Assembly: GCA_963814915.1 (NCBI GenBank)
Contig: CAWFEI010000005.1
Span: 434,001 to 498,000, forward strand
Length of the DNA stretch: 64,000 nt
Origin: VRUE01 sp963814915
GTDB lineage: Bacteria > Actinomycetota > Thermoleophilia > Solirubrobacterales > 70-9
Direction: 5' to 3'
Shown here: piece by piece, positions 30,946 to 38,298 of the stretch
Position numbering within the stretch: position 1 is the first letter of the stretch
Layout of the letters: every line of letters begins with the position of its first letter
Notes under the pieces: model-generated
The model's input: the letters and a program-made list of their open reading frames with translations, nothing else
The model's database searches: none
Told to the model about the DNA's origin: nothing
Program-made: the position numbers and the translations under genes

Positions 30946-33324
30946 CTAGGCCGCTTCGAGCGCCGGCGGCTCGCCGGGCGCGCCGTCGCCGTCGCCGGCT
31001 TCGACTTCGCGCGGCAGGCGCCGCGAGACCACTTTGGTCACCCCGTCGCCGCCCATGGTCACGCCGTAGAGCACGTCGGCCGCGTCCATCGTGCGTTTCT
31101 GGTGGGTGACGATGACGAACTGAGCGCGGTCGGAGAAGCGCCTGATCAACTGCAGGAAGCGGTCGATGTTGGCGTCGTCGAGCGCCGCCTCGACCTCGTC
31201 GAGGATGTAGAAGGGGCAGGGCCGGGCGAGGAACACCGCAAAGACGAAGGCCAGCGCGACCAGCGACTTCTCACCGCCGGAGAGCAGCGAGAGCTTGCGG
31301 GTCGACTTGCCTGCCGGGGTCACCTCGATCTCGACCCCGAGCACCTCGCGCTCCTCCTCCGCGTCCTCCCGCGAGCCCTCGGCTTCGCCGTCCTCCTCCT
31401 CGGGCTCGGCCTCGGCGGCGGCCTCCTCTGCGTCGCGCACCGGGCGCAGGCTGACCCGCCGCAGGCGGCCCCTGCCACCGGGGAAAAGGTGCTCGACCAT
31501 CTCCTCGAAGTTCTTCGCGGTCGCCTCGAAGGTCTGCTCGAAGGCGCGCTCGATCTCGCGGTCGATGTCGCGGATCAGCGCCTCCAGCTCGCGCATCCCA
31601 CGCTCGGTGTCCTCGCGCTGCGTCTGCAGCGACTCGACGTGTTCGCGAGCCTCTTCGTACTCCTGCTCGGCCAGTGGGTTGACCGGCCCGATCTGAGCGC
31701 GGCGGCGCTCCAGCCGCAGCAGGCGCCGGTCGATGTCGGCGCGCTCATCGTCGCTCAGCGCCTCCTCCGCGGCGCCGACCTCTTCGCCGAGCCGCTCGGC
31801 GATCGTGGCCAGCTCCTTGCTCGCCTCGGCGTGGCGGTCGCCGAGGTGGGCCGCCTCGACCTGGGCCTCGGTCAGCTCGTCGGATGCCGCCTTCATCTCG
31901 ACCTGCAACTCCGACTCCTGCCGTGAGCACTCGCGCATCTCCTCGGCGATCGCGTCGCCGTCGCCCTCCTCGCCGACCACCTTGGCTTCGATCCGCCCGA
32001 CCCGGCCGCGGATCGCCGCCTCGGCGGCGGCGACGGCAGCGGCCGCCGAACGCACGTCATCGAGCAGCGCCTCGCCCGCCGCGACGCGCTCGCGCAGCGC
32101 CTCGCGGTGGCGCTCGCCGAGCAGGCCCTCGGCGCGGCGTGCATGGCGCACGGCACGCTCGGCGCCCGCCTGGACCTCGCCCAGCGCCGCCTCGCGCTGC
32201 GCCTCGGCGGCGTCGGCCGAGCGCGCGGTCGCCAGCCCTTCGCCGGCAGCGGCGAGACCGGCGTCGATCTCGCCGAACTCCTGCTCGAGCTTGCGCACGC
32301 GCTCGCCCGGCGTGCCCTCGGTCGAGCCGAGATCCAGGGTCAGCGGCCCGAACTCGGCCCGCAGGCCCTCGAGCGACCGCTCGAGCTCCGGCACGCGGCC
32401 GGCGAGCGCGGCGGCGCGGACGGCGATCCGCTGTTGCTCGCCGCGCAACTTGGTCAACAGCCCCCAGGCCTGGGTGCGCTCGCGGTCGCGGGTGGCGAAA
32501 CGCTCCTCGGCGGCGCGGCGGCGCTCGCTCACCTCGGCGAGGCGCTTCTCGACCGCGGCTCGCTTGGCGCGCGCCTTCTCGGCAGTCTTCTCGGCCGCCA
32601 GCGCTCGGTCCTTGCCGAAGCGCAGGTCCTCGGCGACGAGCCGCCCGCGCAGCCCCAACTCCTCGTGCTCGATCCTGGCGCCCAGCTCGGCGGCCTGCGC
32701 CTGGCGCTTCAGCGGCCGCAGCCGCGCCCGCGCCTCGCGCTCGAGGTCGAGCGCACGGTCGAGGTTGTCGCGCGCCCCGCGCAGCTTCAGCTCGGCCCGG
32801 CGGCGGCGCTTGCGGTGCTTGCCGAGGCCGGCCGCCTCCTCGACCAGCAGCCGCCGCTCGCGCGGTTTGGAGTGGATGATCGACTCGACCCGGCCCTGGC
32901 TGATCACCGAGTGCATCTCGCGGCCGAGGTTGGTGTCGGAGAGCACCTCGACCACGTCGACGAGACGGCAGCGGGCGCCGTTGAGTCGGTAGGCGCCGTC
33001 GCCGGAGCGATCGAGGCTGCGCTGGATCGCGATTTCGGAGAGCTCGGTGGCGGCACGGCCCTCGGCGTTGTCGATCACGACCTCGACCTCGGCGGCGCGG
33101 CGCTGGCCGACGCCCTGCCCGCCGGCGGAGATCACGTCCTGCATCGACGCTCCGCGGATCGCGCCCGGACTCTGCTCGCCTAGAGCCCAGAGCACGGCGT
33201 CGGTGATGTTCGACTTGCCCGAGCCGTTGGGGCCGACGATCACGCTCACGCCCGGAGAGAACTCCAGCTTGGTGCGGGCGGGGAACGACTTGAACCCCTT
33301 CATCTCGATCGATCTCAGATACAT
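30946..33324 (-). CDS. smc: SMC-family chromosome segregation ATPase lacking a hinge domain
   Basis: 792 residues, where bacterial Smc is normally about 1150-1200. The head is complete: Walker A GPNGSGKSN (31-39), then RGASMQDVISAGG, and at the C-terminus signature LSGGEKSLVALAF (from 681), Walker B FYILDEVEAALDD and VIVTHQK. Between about 165 and 600 there is one uninterrupted Ala/Glu/Arg-rich coiled coil. I see no globular glycine-rich hinge and no zinc hook. An acidic insertion (AEAEPEEEDGEAEG) sits in the C-terminal head half. The reading frame is intact. The locus (rnc-smc-ftsY) is the canonical one, so this is probably the cell's condensin ATPase with a shortened arm. Confidence 0.88.
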   Translation of the reverse strand: MYLRSIEMKGFKSFPARTKLEFSPGVSVIVGPNGSGKSNITDAVLWALGEQSPGAIRGASMQDVISAGGQGVGQRRAAEVEVVIDNAEGRAATELSEIAIQRSLDRSGDGAYRLNGARCRLVDVVEVLSDTNLGREMHSVISQGRVESIIHSKPRERRLLVEEAAGLGKHRKRRRRAELKLRGARDNLDRALDLEREARARLRPLKRQAQAAELGARIEHEELGLRGRLVAEDLRFGKDRALAAEKTAEKARAKRAAVEKRLAEVSERRRAAEERFATRDRERTQAWGLLTKLRGEQQRIAVRAAALAGRVPELERSLEGLRAEFGPLTLDLGSTEGTPGERVRKLEQEFGEIDAGLAAAGEGLATARSADAAEAQREAALGEVQAGAERAVRHARRAEGLLGERHREALRERVAAGEALLDDVRSAAAAVAAAEAAIRGRVGRIEAKVVGEEGDGDAIAEEMRECSRQESELQVEMKAASDELTEAQVEAAHLGDRHAEASKELATIAERLGEEVGAAEEALSDDERADIDRRLLRLERRRAQIGPVNPLAEQEYEEAREHVESLQTQREDTERGMRELEALIRDIDREIERAFEQTFEATAKNFEEMVEHLFPGGRGRLRRVSLRPVRDAEEAAAEAEPEEEDGEAEGSREDAEEEREVLGVEIEVTPAGKSTRKLSLLSGGEKSLVALAFVFAVFLARPCPFYILDEVEAALDDANIDRFLQLIRRFSDRAQFVIVTHQKRTMDAADVLYGVTMGGDGVTKVVSRRLPREVEAGDGDGAPGEPPALEAA

Positions 33325-33379
33325 CCCTCGTCCTCGGTTGGGAAGGCTGGCGGGCGGGTCGGACGCGACCTTCCGCCGC

Positions 33380-34054
33380 TCATCCCTCCAGGCGCTTCAA
33401 TGCTTCCTCGGCGGCCATCTGCTCGGCTGCCTTCTTGCTCTGTCCGGCGCCGGTCCCCACCGCCTTGCCCTCGACGGTCGCTTCGACCTCGAAGGTGCGC
33501 CGGTGCGCGGGGCCGGATTCACCGATCACGACGTAGGTTACGCGCGCCCCGCGCCGTGCGAGCAGCTCCTGCAGCGCCGACTTCGCATCTACCGGAGCTT
33601 CGACGGCGGTTTCGATCTGCGCCGCGAAGGCGGCGACGGCGGCGGCGGCGACGCGCTCGAAGCCAAAGGCGAGAAAGCAGGCGCCGATCAGGGCCTCGGT
33701 CACCTCCGGCAGAGGCCGCGAGCCGGCCAGCAGGACCTCGGCCGGGATCGCGTCCTCGGCCTCCGGCTCGGCGGCTTCAAGCATCGCCGGGACGCCCAGC
33801 TCGAGGCCCACCTCGGCGCAGGACACGCCGCTCACCGATTGGTTGTGGATCTTGGTCAGGCCGCCCGCGTCGACCTCCGGGAAGCGTTCGTAGATGCCGG
33901 CCGCGACTGCGAGCGCGAGCACACTGTCGCCGAGATAGGCGAGCCGCTCGTAGGATTGCGGCGACTCGAGCGTCCAGGAGGAATGCGTGAGGGCGCGGCC
34001 CCGGAGGTCGTCGGGCAGCGCCCCGACGAGCTCGGCCAGCGCCTCGACGCTCAC
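33380..34054 (-). CDS. rnc: Ribonuclease III with altered catalytic residues
   Basis: 224 residues: an RNase III domain followed by a double-stranded-RNA-binding domain (KSALQELLARRGARVTY to GQSKKAAEQMAAEEALK). The signature helix reads YERLAYLGDSVL, so the conserved second Glu is Ala39. The usual EGxL is AGGL (Ala63), and the usual Asp of ADxxEA is Glu117 in PEVTEALIGA. Glu36, Asp43 and Glu120 remain. RNase III needs these acids for its two metal ions, so activity may be reduced or rearranged. GTG 34054 overlaps the acpP stop by four bases. Confidence 0.9.
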   Translation of the reverse strand: MSVEALAELVGALPDDLRGRALTHSSWTLESPQSYERLAYLGDSVLALAVAAGIYERFPEVDAGGLTKIHNQSVSGVSCAEVGLELGVPAMLEAAEPEAEDAIPAEVLLAGSRPLPEVTEALIGACFLAFGFERVAAAAVAAFAAQIETAVEAPVDAKSALQELLARRGARVTYVVIGESGPAHRRTFEVEATVEGKAVGTGAGQSKKAAEQMAAEEALKRLEG

Positions 34055-34296
34055 GCCGGGGCGCGCTCCACGACAAAGGAGACCGCGTCGCCGACGGTCT
34101 CGATCCGCGCCGCCTGCTCCTCGGAGACGGAGACGCCGTAGCGGTCCTCCAGCTCCATCACCAGCTCGTAGAGGTCGAGCGAGTCAGCGTCGAGGTCCTC
34201 CTTGAAGCGCGTCGAATCGGCGATCTCCACCGGGTCGACCTCGAGCTCCTCGGCGAGGTGGTCGCGGACCAGCTCGAAAACCTCGTCCCTGTTCAT
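34051..34296 (-). CDS. acpP: Acyl carrier protein
   Basis: 81 residues. ACP carries acyl chains in fatty-acid synthesis on a phosphopantetheine attached to the Ser in DLDADSLDLYELVMELE. The acidic helical character (pI low) fits. ATG 34296 lies at the end of plsX with 13 bases between them, and TAGGAC seven bases upstream may act as a weak -10. It belongs to the plsX-acpP-rnc group found in many bacteria. Confidence 0.95.
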   Translation of the reverse strand: MNRDEVFELVRDHLAEELEVDPVEIADSTRFKEDLDADSLDLYELVMELEDRYGVSVSEEQAARIETVGDAVSFVVERAPA

Positions 34297-34309
34297 GCCC
34301 GATGTCCTA

Positions 34310-35332
34310 TCACGCGCCGCTCCCGGCGGCCAACGAGCCGCGACCGGCCTCGCCGCGCTCGAGCAGGCTCGCGGTCCGGCCGACCGCCTCGACCTCGACG
34401 CTGCGCGCCGCGAGGCGCACGGCGTTGGCGACCCCCTCGGGGCCGGCGCTGCCGTGGCCGACGATCGCGATGCCGCGCAGGCCGAGCAGGATCGCACCGC
34501 CGGTCGTGTCCGGGTGCAGTTCGCGGCGCAGGCCGCCGAGCGCGGGGCGCATCAGCAATCCGCCCAGCGCGGCGAGCGGGTTGGACCGGGCGGCCGCGCG
34601 GATCGCACCGGTCACCGTCCGCGCCGTTCCCTCCATCAACTTGAGCGCGACGTTGCCGGTAAACCCGTCGGTGACGACCACGTCAACCTCGCCGCCGGGC
34701 AGGTCGCGGCCCTCGACGTTGCCGGCGAAGTCGATCCCGGCGGACTCGGCGAGCAGCGCGTGGGCGGCGCTCACCTCCTCCCTCCCCTTGCCGGCCTCCT
34801 CGCCGACCGAGAGCAGGGCCACGCGGGGCCGCTCGACCCCGAGCACCGCCTCGCTGAAGGCGGCGCCGAGAAAGCCGAACTGGACGAGGTGCTGGGCGCG
34901 CACCTCGACGTTGGCGCCGACGTCGAGAAAGAGCACGGGCTTGCCGGGGACCGGCAGCCGGACGGCGAGCGCCGGGCGCTGCACCCCTTGCAACCGTCGC
35001 AGCCCGAAGGTCGCCGCCGCCATCGTCGCCCCGGTCGAGCCGTGGCTGACCAGCGCGGCGGAGCGCCCCTCGGCGACATCGCGGGCGGCGCGCACAACCG
35101 AGGCCTCCTTCTTCGCCCGCACAGCGGGCACGGGCTCCTCCTCATTGCCGATCGAGTCCGCGGTCGGAACGACCTCGACGCCCTCGACCCCGTCCAGGCC
35201 CAGCTCGCTCGCGGGGCCGAAGACGCGCAACCGGATCCCGTCCGCGGCCGCAATTCGGGCGCCGGCCGCGAGTGCCTCAAAGCCCTGCTCGGCGCCGAAG
35301 CCGTCGAGGGCGACGGTCACGCCGCCCGCCAC
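34310..35332 (-). CDS. plsX: Phosphate acyltransferase PlsX
   Basis: 340 residues. PlsX makes acyl-phosphate from acyl-ACP for phospholipid synthesis. The family's STGATMAAATFGLRRLQG-like segment, KPVLFLDVGANVE and VVTDGFTGNVALKLMEGTA are all present. The N-terminal motif that is usually DAMGGD is here LDGFGAEQG, a variant. The GTG start is three bases after the rpmF stop, so expression is coupled to L32. Confidence 0.93.
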   Translation of the reverse strand: MAGGVTVALDGFGAEQGFEALAAGARIAAADGIRLRVFGPASELGLDGVEGVEVVPTADSIGNEEEPVPAVRAKKEASVVRAARDVAEGRSAALVSHGSTGATMAAATFGLRRLQGVQRPALAVRLPVPGKPVLFLDVGANVEVRAQHLVQFGFLGAAFSEAVLGVERPRVALLSVGEEAGKGREEVSAAHALLAESAGIDFAGNVEGRDLPGGEVDVVVTDGFTGNVALKLMEGTARTVTGAIRAAARSNPLAALGGLLMRPALGGLRRELHPDTTGGAILLGLRGIAIVGHGSAGPEGVANAVRLAARSVEVEAVGRTASLLERGEAGRGSLAAGSGA

Positions 35333-35335
35333 GCG

Positions 35336-35548
35336 CTACTCCGCGTCGGGTGCGGGCGCGGTGGGGTCGGCGATCGTGTGTTTGATCACCTCGCGCCCGG
35401 CGTAGGTGCCGCAGGTCGGGCAGACCCGGTGCGGCAGCCGCGGGCTGTGGCAGCGCGGACAGCTGTTGAGCCGCGCCTTGCCGGCCTTGTGCTGAGCGCG
35501 CCGCTTGTCGCGGCGCGTGCGCGAAGTTCTCCTCTTGGGGACCGCCAT
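35336..35548 (-). CDS. rpmF: Ribosomal protein L32 (zinc-binding form)
   Basis: 70 residues. MAVPKRRTSRTRRDKRRAQH is the typical L32 start. Two CxxC pairs, SCPRCHSP and VCPTCGTY, bind zinc. The C-terminal tail (TIADPTAPAPDAE) is slightly longer than usual. It lies between the DUF177 gene and plsX, its conserved place. TACCAT nine bases before the ATG may be a -10. Confidence 0.95.
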   Translation of the reverse strand: MAVPKRRTSRTRRDKRRAQHKAGKARLNSCPRCHSPRLPHRVCPTCGTYAGREVIKHTIADPTAPAPDAE

Positions 35549-35570
35549 CGGCTGAGCATGGTAGCGGGGA

Positions 35571-36089
35571 TCACCTGAGCTCGTCTAACTTCGCCCAGCG
35601 GGGGTCCCCCGCGCTCGAATGCTTGTGCGCTTCGGGGTCGGCGTCGTTGAGCGGCTCGCCGCAGACCGGGCACAAACCCGCGCAGTCGGGGCGGCAGAGG
35701 ATCTGGGCCGGCAGAGCGAGAACCGCGGCGTCCTGCGCCCAGCGGCCGAGGTCGAGCTCGTCGTCGACGACGTAGGGGCTGCGCAGCTCCTCGTCGTCGG
35801 TGTCAGCCTGGTCGACCTCGCGGGCGTCGACCTCCGTCTCGACCCTGGCGTCCTCGAGGCAGCGCATGCAGGGCCCCTCGACTTGCAGCGGGAAGCGCAG
35901 CCGGAAGGCGTAGCCGCTGCTCGGTCGCGAGACGTCCACCCGAGCCTCCAAGGCCTTGGCACCCGACAGGTACGCCTGGCCGCCGAGCTCGAGCGGTTCG
36001 AGTCGAATCGGGGCGTCCAGGCGGACGCCGTCCCCGTGCGCGAGCGAGAGGCGCGCGAGGTCAATGATCGTGGTCGGTTTATTGGCCAT
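35571..36089 (-). CDS. yceD: DUF177/YceD family protein
   Basis: 172 residues. The family is linked to 23S rRNA maturation and is nearly always next to rpmF. The core motif is GPCMRCLEDARVE, followed by an acidic stretch. A C-terminal zinc-like module, ILCRPDCAGLCPVCGEPLN, ends in DPRWAKLDELR, which is the conserved terminus. ATG 36089 has a good ribosome binding site (GGAGGAG). It heads the DUF177-rpmF-plsX-acpP-rnc-smc series. Confidence 0.93.
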   Translation of the reverse strand: MANKPTTIIDLARLSLAHGDGVRLDAPIRLEPLELGGQAYLSGAKALEARVDVSRPSSGYAFRLRFPLQVEGPCMRCLEDARVETEVDAREVDQADTDDEELRSPYVVDDELDLGRWAQDAAVLALPAQILCRPDCAGLCPVCGEPLNDADPEAHKHSSAGDPRWAKLDELR

Positions 36090-36144
36090 TGCGAGCTCCT
36101 CCGCCCTGCCGCTTACGATGGCACCCTCCCGACGAGGTTACGAA

Positions 36145-36639
36145 ATGGGTCAATTCGACTGGACACCCGACGAGTACTTGGAGCGGATCCGCGCCCGGTT
36201 CCCGCGTTACGACGAGCTGCAGCAGCAGGCCGTCGCCGCGATCCCGTTCGGGCCCGAGCGCGTCCTCGAGCTGGGCATGGGAACCGGTGAGACGACGCGA
36301 AGGCTGATCGAGGCCTTCCCCGACTCCTGGGTCGTCGGGCTGGACTCCAGCCCGGACATGGTCTTCCGCACCCGCCAGACATACGACGACGTGCAGCTCG
36401 CCCGCATGGAGGACCCGCTGCCCGACGGCCCCTGGGACCTGGTCATCTCGGTGCTCTCGGTCAACGACCTGACCGACGAGCAGAAGCAGGCACTGTTCCG
36501 CCGCGTCAGGGACCACTCCAGGTCGCTTGTCATCGGCGACGCCTTCGAGGACGACGAGCTCGACAAGCTCGTCGAGTGGTGCGACGGCGAAGTCACCTGG
36601 CAGGCCGACGGCCTCGCCGTCGTCCGCGCGACCTACTGA
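36145..36639 (+). CDS. Class I SAM-dependent methyltransferase
   Basis: 164 residues, a short Rossmann methyltransferase. Motif I is VLELGMGTGETTRRL (SAM binding), the acidic end of beta 2 is VVGLDSSPDM, and motif IV is PWDLVISVLSVNDL. The substrate is unknown. ATG 36145 has GAGG seven bases upstream. ATG 36118 is an alternative but overlaps a candidate -10 (TACGAT, 36114-36119). This plus-strand gene interrupts the otherwise minus-strand DUF177/SepIVA arrangement, so it may be a later insertion. Confidence 0.88.
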   Translation: MGQFDWTPDEYLERIRARFPRYDELQQQAVAAIPFGPERVLELGMGTGETTRRLIEAFPDSWVVGLDSSPDMVFRTRQTYDDVQLARMEDPLPDGPWDLVISVLSVNDLTDEQKQALFRRVRDHSRSLVIGDAFEDDELDKLVEWCDGEVTWQADGLAVVRATY

Positions 36640-36646
36640 GCGCCGG

Positions 36647-37132
36647 CTACTGCTGCTGCTCTTCCAGCTCGGCGACCGGCTGCTCTTCGTCACGGCCGGC
36701 GAGCCGGTCGCGACCGCGCTGCACGGCCGCGAGGAACTTCTGAAGGTTGACCTCGAGCGTGTTGAGGATCTCGTCGGCGTAGTCCTCGGCGCCGAGCCGG
36801 ATCTCACGCTCGCGGGTGCGCGCGTCCTCGACAATCTCGTCGGCGGCGCGCTCGGCCTGCTTGGTGACCTCCTCGTCGGAGATCAGACGGGCCTGCTGCT
36901 CACGCGCCTCGCGCACGATCCGCTCCGCCTCGCGTTTGGCCTCGGCGAGCATCTCCTGGCGCTCCTTGACGATCCAGCGCGCCTGCTTGATCTCCTCGGG
37001 GATCGTCGCGCGCATCTGGTCGAGGAGGTCGTAGATCTCCTCGCGGTCCACACGAACCTGATCCGTGAGGGGCACGGGTCGGGCGTTGTGGACGACATCG
37101 TCCAGCTTGTCTATTAAGACCAGAACGTCCAT
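36647..37132 (-). CDS. SepIVA-like coiled-coil cell envelope protein
   Basis: 161 residues, almost entirely coiled coil after a conserved N-terminus (MDVLVLIDKLDDVVHNARPV). It has the DivIVA-related pattern EEIYDLLDQMRATIPEEIKQ, then a Glu/Arg heptad region. It matches the mycobacterial Rv2927c/SepIVA type, which organises polar growth and septation and lies next to the DUF177 and rnc genes there too. The function here is inferred from that similarity. TAGGCT twelve bases upstream of the ATG could be a -10. Confidence 0.8.
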   Translation of the reverse strand: MDVLVLIDKLDDVVHNARPVPLTDQVRVDREEIYDLLDQMRATIPEEIKQARWIVKERQEMLAEAKREAERIVREAREQQARLISDEEVTKQAERAADEIVEDARTREREIRLGAEDYADEILNTLEVNLQKFLAAVQRGRDRLAGRDEEQPVAELEEQQQ

Positions 37133-37235
37133 CAGCAGGGCGTAAGCCTACGGGTCAGAGGCACTTTCGGTGAAGAAGCCGGGATTTCCTCAGCTTTTTG
37201 CAAACTCTCGCCCAAGGGCGACGGTCGGTCAAAGC
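37133..37235. other. Intergenic region between coaD and the SepIVA-like gene
   Basis: 103 bases. It contains a small CGTA-AGCC-TACG hairpin at 37141-37152 that overlaps the possible -10 of the SepIVA-like gene. Nothing else is evident. Confidence 0.3.
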
Positions 37236-37727
37236 CTACCTCTCGCCCAGGCGGTCCGCCATCGCGGCCGCAACTGGAGCGGGAACGAGGTCGGAGACAT
37301 CGCCGCCGAAGGTCGCCATTTCCTTCACACCGGTCGAGGAGAGAAAGCTGTAGTGGGGTGAGGAGATCATGTAGATGCTCTCGATTCCCGGGTCGAGCTT
37401 GCGGTTCAGCTGCGCCATCTCGAACTCGTACTCGAAGTCGGAGATCGCGCGCAGGCCCTTGACGATCGCCCGCGCGCCGACTTCGCGGGCGAACTCGACC
37501 AGCAGATTGGAGAAGGTCTGCACCTCGACGTTGGCGAGGCCGTCCGTCGCGGTCTCGATGAACGCCTTGCGCTCCTCGGCGGTGAACAGCGTCTTGTCCT
37601 TGCGCACCGGGTTGTTGACGACCGCGACCACGACGCGCTCGAAGACCTCGGAGGTGCGGGTGACGATGTCGATGTGGCCGTTGGTGACCGGGTCATAGCT
37701 GCCCGGGCAGATGACGGTGTTAGACAT
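37236..37727 (-). CDS. coaD: Phosphopantetheine adenylyltransferase
   Basis: 163 residues. CoaD makes dephospho-CoA from 4'-phosphopantetheine and ATP. The nucleotidyltransferase motif is ICPGSYDPVTNGHIDIV. The ISSTG-type loop appears as YSFLSSTGVKEMA, and KGLRAISDFEYEFEMAQLN is the substrate-binding signature. It follows rsmD by 12 bases, a widely conserved pair. Confidence 0.97.
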   Translation of the reverse strand: MSNTVICPGSYDPVTNGHIDIVTRTSEVFERVVVAVVNNPVRKDKTLFTAEERKAFIETATDGLANVEVQTFSNLLVEFAREVGARAIVKGLRAISDFEYEFEMAQLNRKLDPGIESIYMISSPHYSFLSSTGVKEMATFGGDVSDLVPAPVAAAMADRLGER

Positions 37728-37739
37728 AAAAATCGCGCC

Positions 37740-38285
37740 TCATCTCTTCACGGACCCGTAGAAGGCTACGTCGGTGCCGCCGTAGCGGCGCTGGCGCAGT
37801 TGCTCCAGCGACTCGATCCGCAGCGGCCTTCCGGCGCCGCTCTCGATCACAGCCCGCCCGCCGGAGGCGAGCAGCTGCGGCAGATGTGTGTCGAGTGCCT
37901 GCCCCACGCGGTCGGCGAGTCTATAGGGGGCGTCGACGAAGACGAGGTCGAAACGCCGCGCGTCCACGTCGGGGCCGCGGCTCGCTACCCAACGGCCGAC
38001 GTCGCTTCGGACCAGCTCAACCCGCTCGCGAAGGCCAAGCCGCTCGACGTTGCCGAGCGCCGCCCGGGTATCGCGATCGACGAGGACAGCGGTTGCGGCG
38101 CCGCGCGAGAGCGCCTCGATCGCAAGCGCGCCGGTGCCGCTGTAGAGGTCGAGCACCCGCGCGCCGCCAATCTCGCCGAGCGCCGAGAAGACCGCCTCGC
38201 GGACGCGGTCGGAGGTCGGCCGCACCTTCCAGCCGCGCGGCGCGACCAGGCGCCGGCCCTTCAGCTCTCCGGCGATCACTCTCAT
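37740..38285 (-). CDS. rsmD: 16S rRNA (guanine-N2) methyltransferase RsmD
   Basis: 181 residues. RsmD methylates G966 of 16S rRNA. VIAGELKGRRL, RPTSDRVREAVFSAL and VLDLYSGTGALAIEALSRGA are diagnostic, with the catalytic NPPY-like motif as VFVDAPYRL. ATG 38285 has GGAG six bases upstream; a longer frame would overlap recG. It lies between recG and coaD, as in many bacteria. Confidence 0.95.
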   Translation of the reverse strand: MRVIAGELKGRRLVAPRGWKVRPTSDRVREAVFSALGEIGGARVLDLYSGTGALAIEALSRGAATAVLVDRDTRAALGNVERLGLRERVELVRSDVGRWVASRGPDVDARRFDLVFVDAPYRLADRVGQALDTHLPQLLASGGRAVIESGAGRPLRIESLEQLRQRRYGGTDVAFYGSVKR

Positions 38286-38298
38286 CGCAACTCCGCGC

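Noticed and set aside
30946..33324. Possibility that the short smc results from a frameshift or internal assembly deletion
   Set aside because: A single uninterrupted frame gives continuous heptad-like coil joining two complete head halves. No second frame with hinge-like sequence is seen on either side. A deletion in the assembly cannot be fully excluded but has no visible trace.
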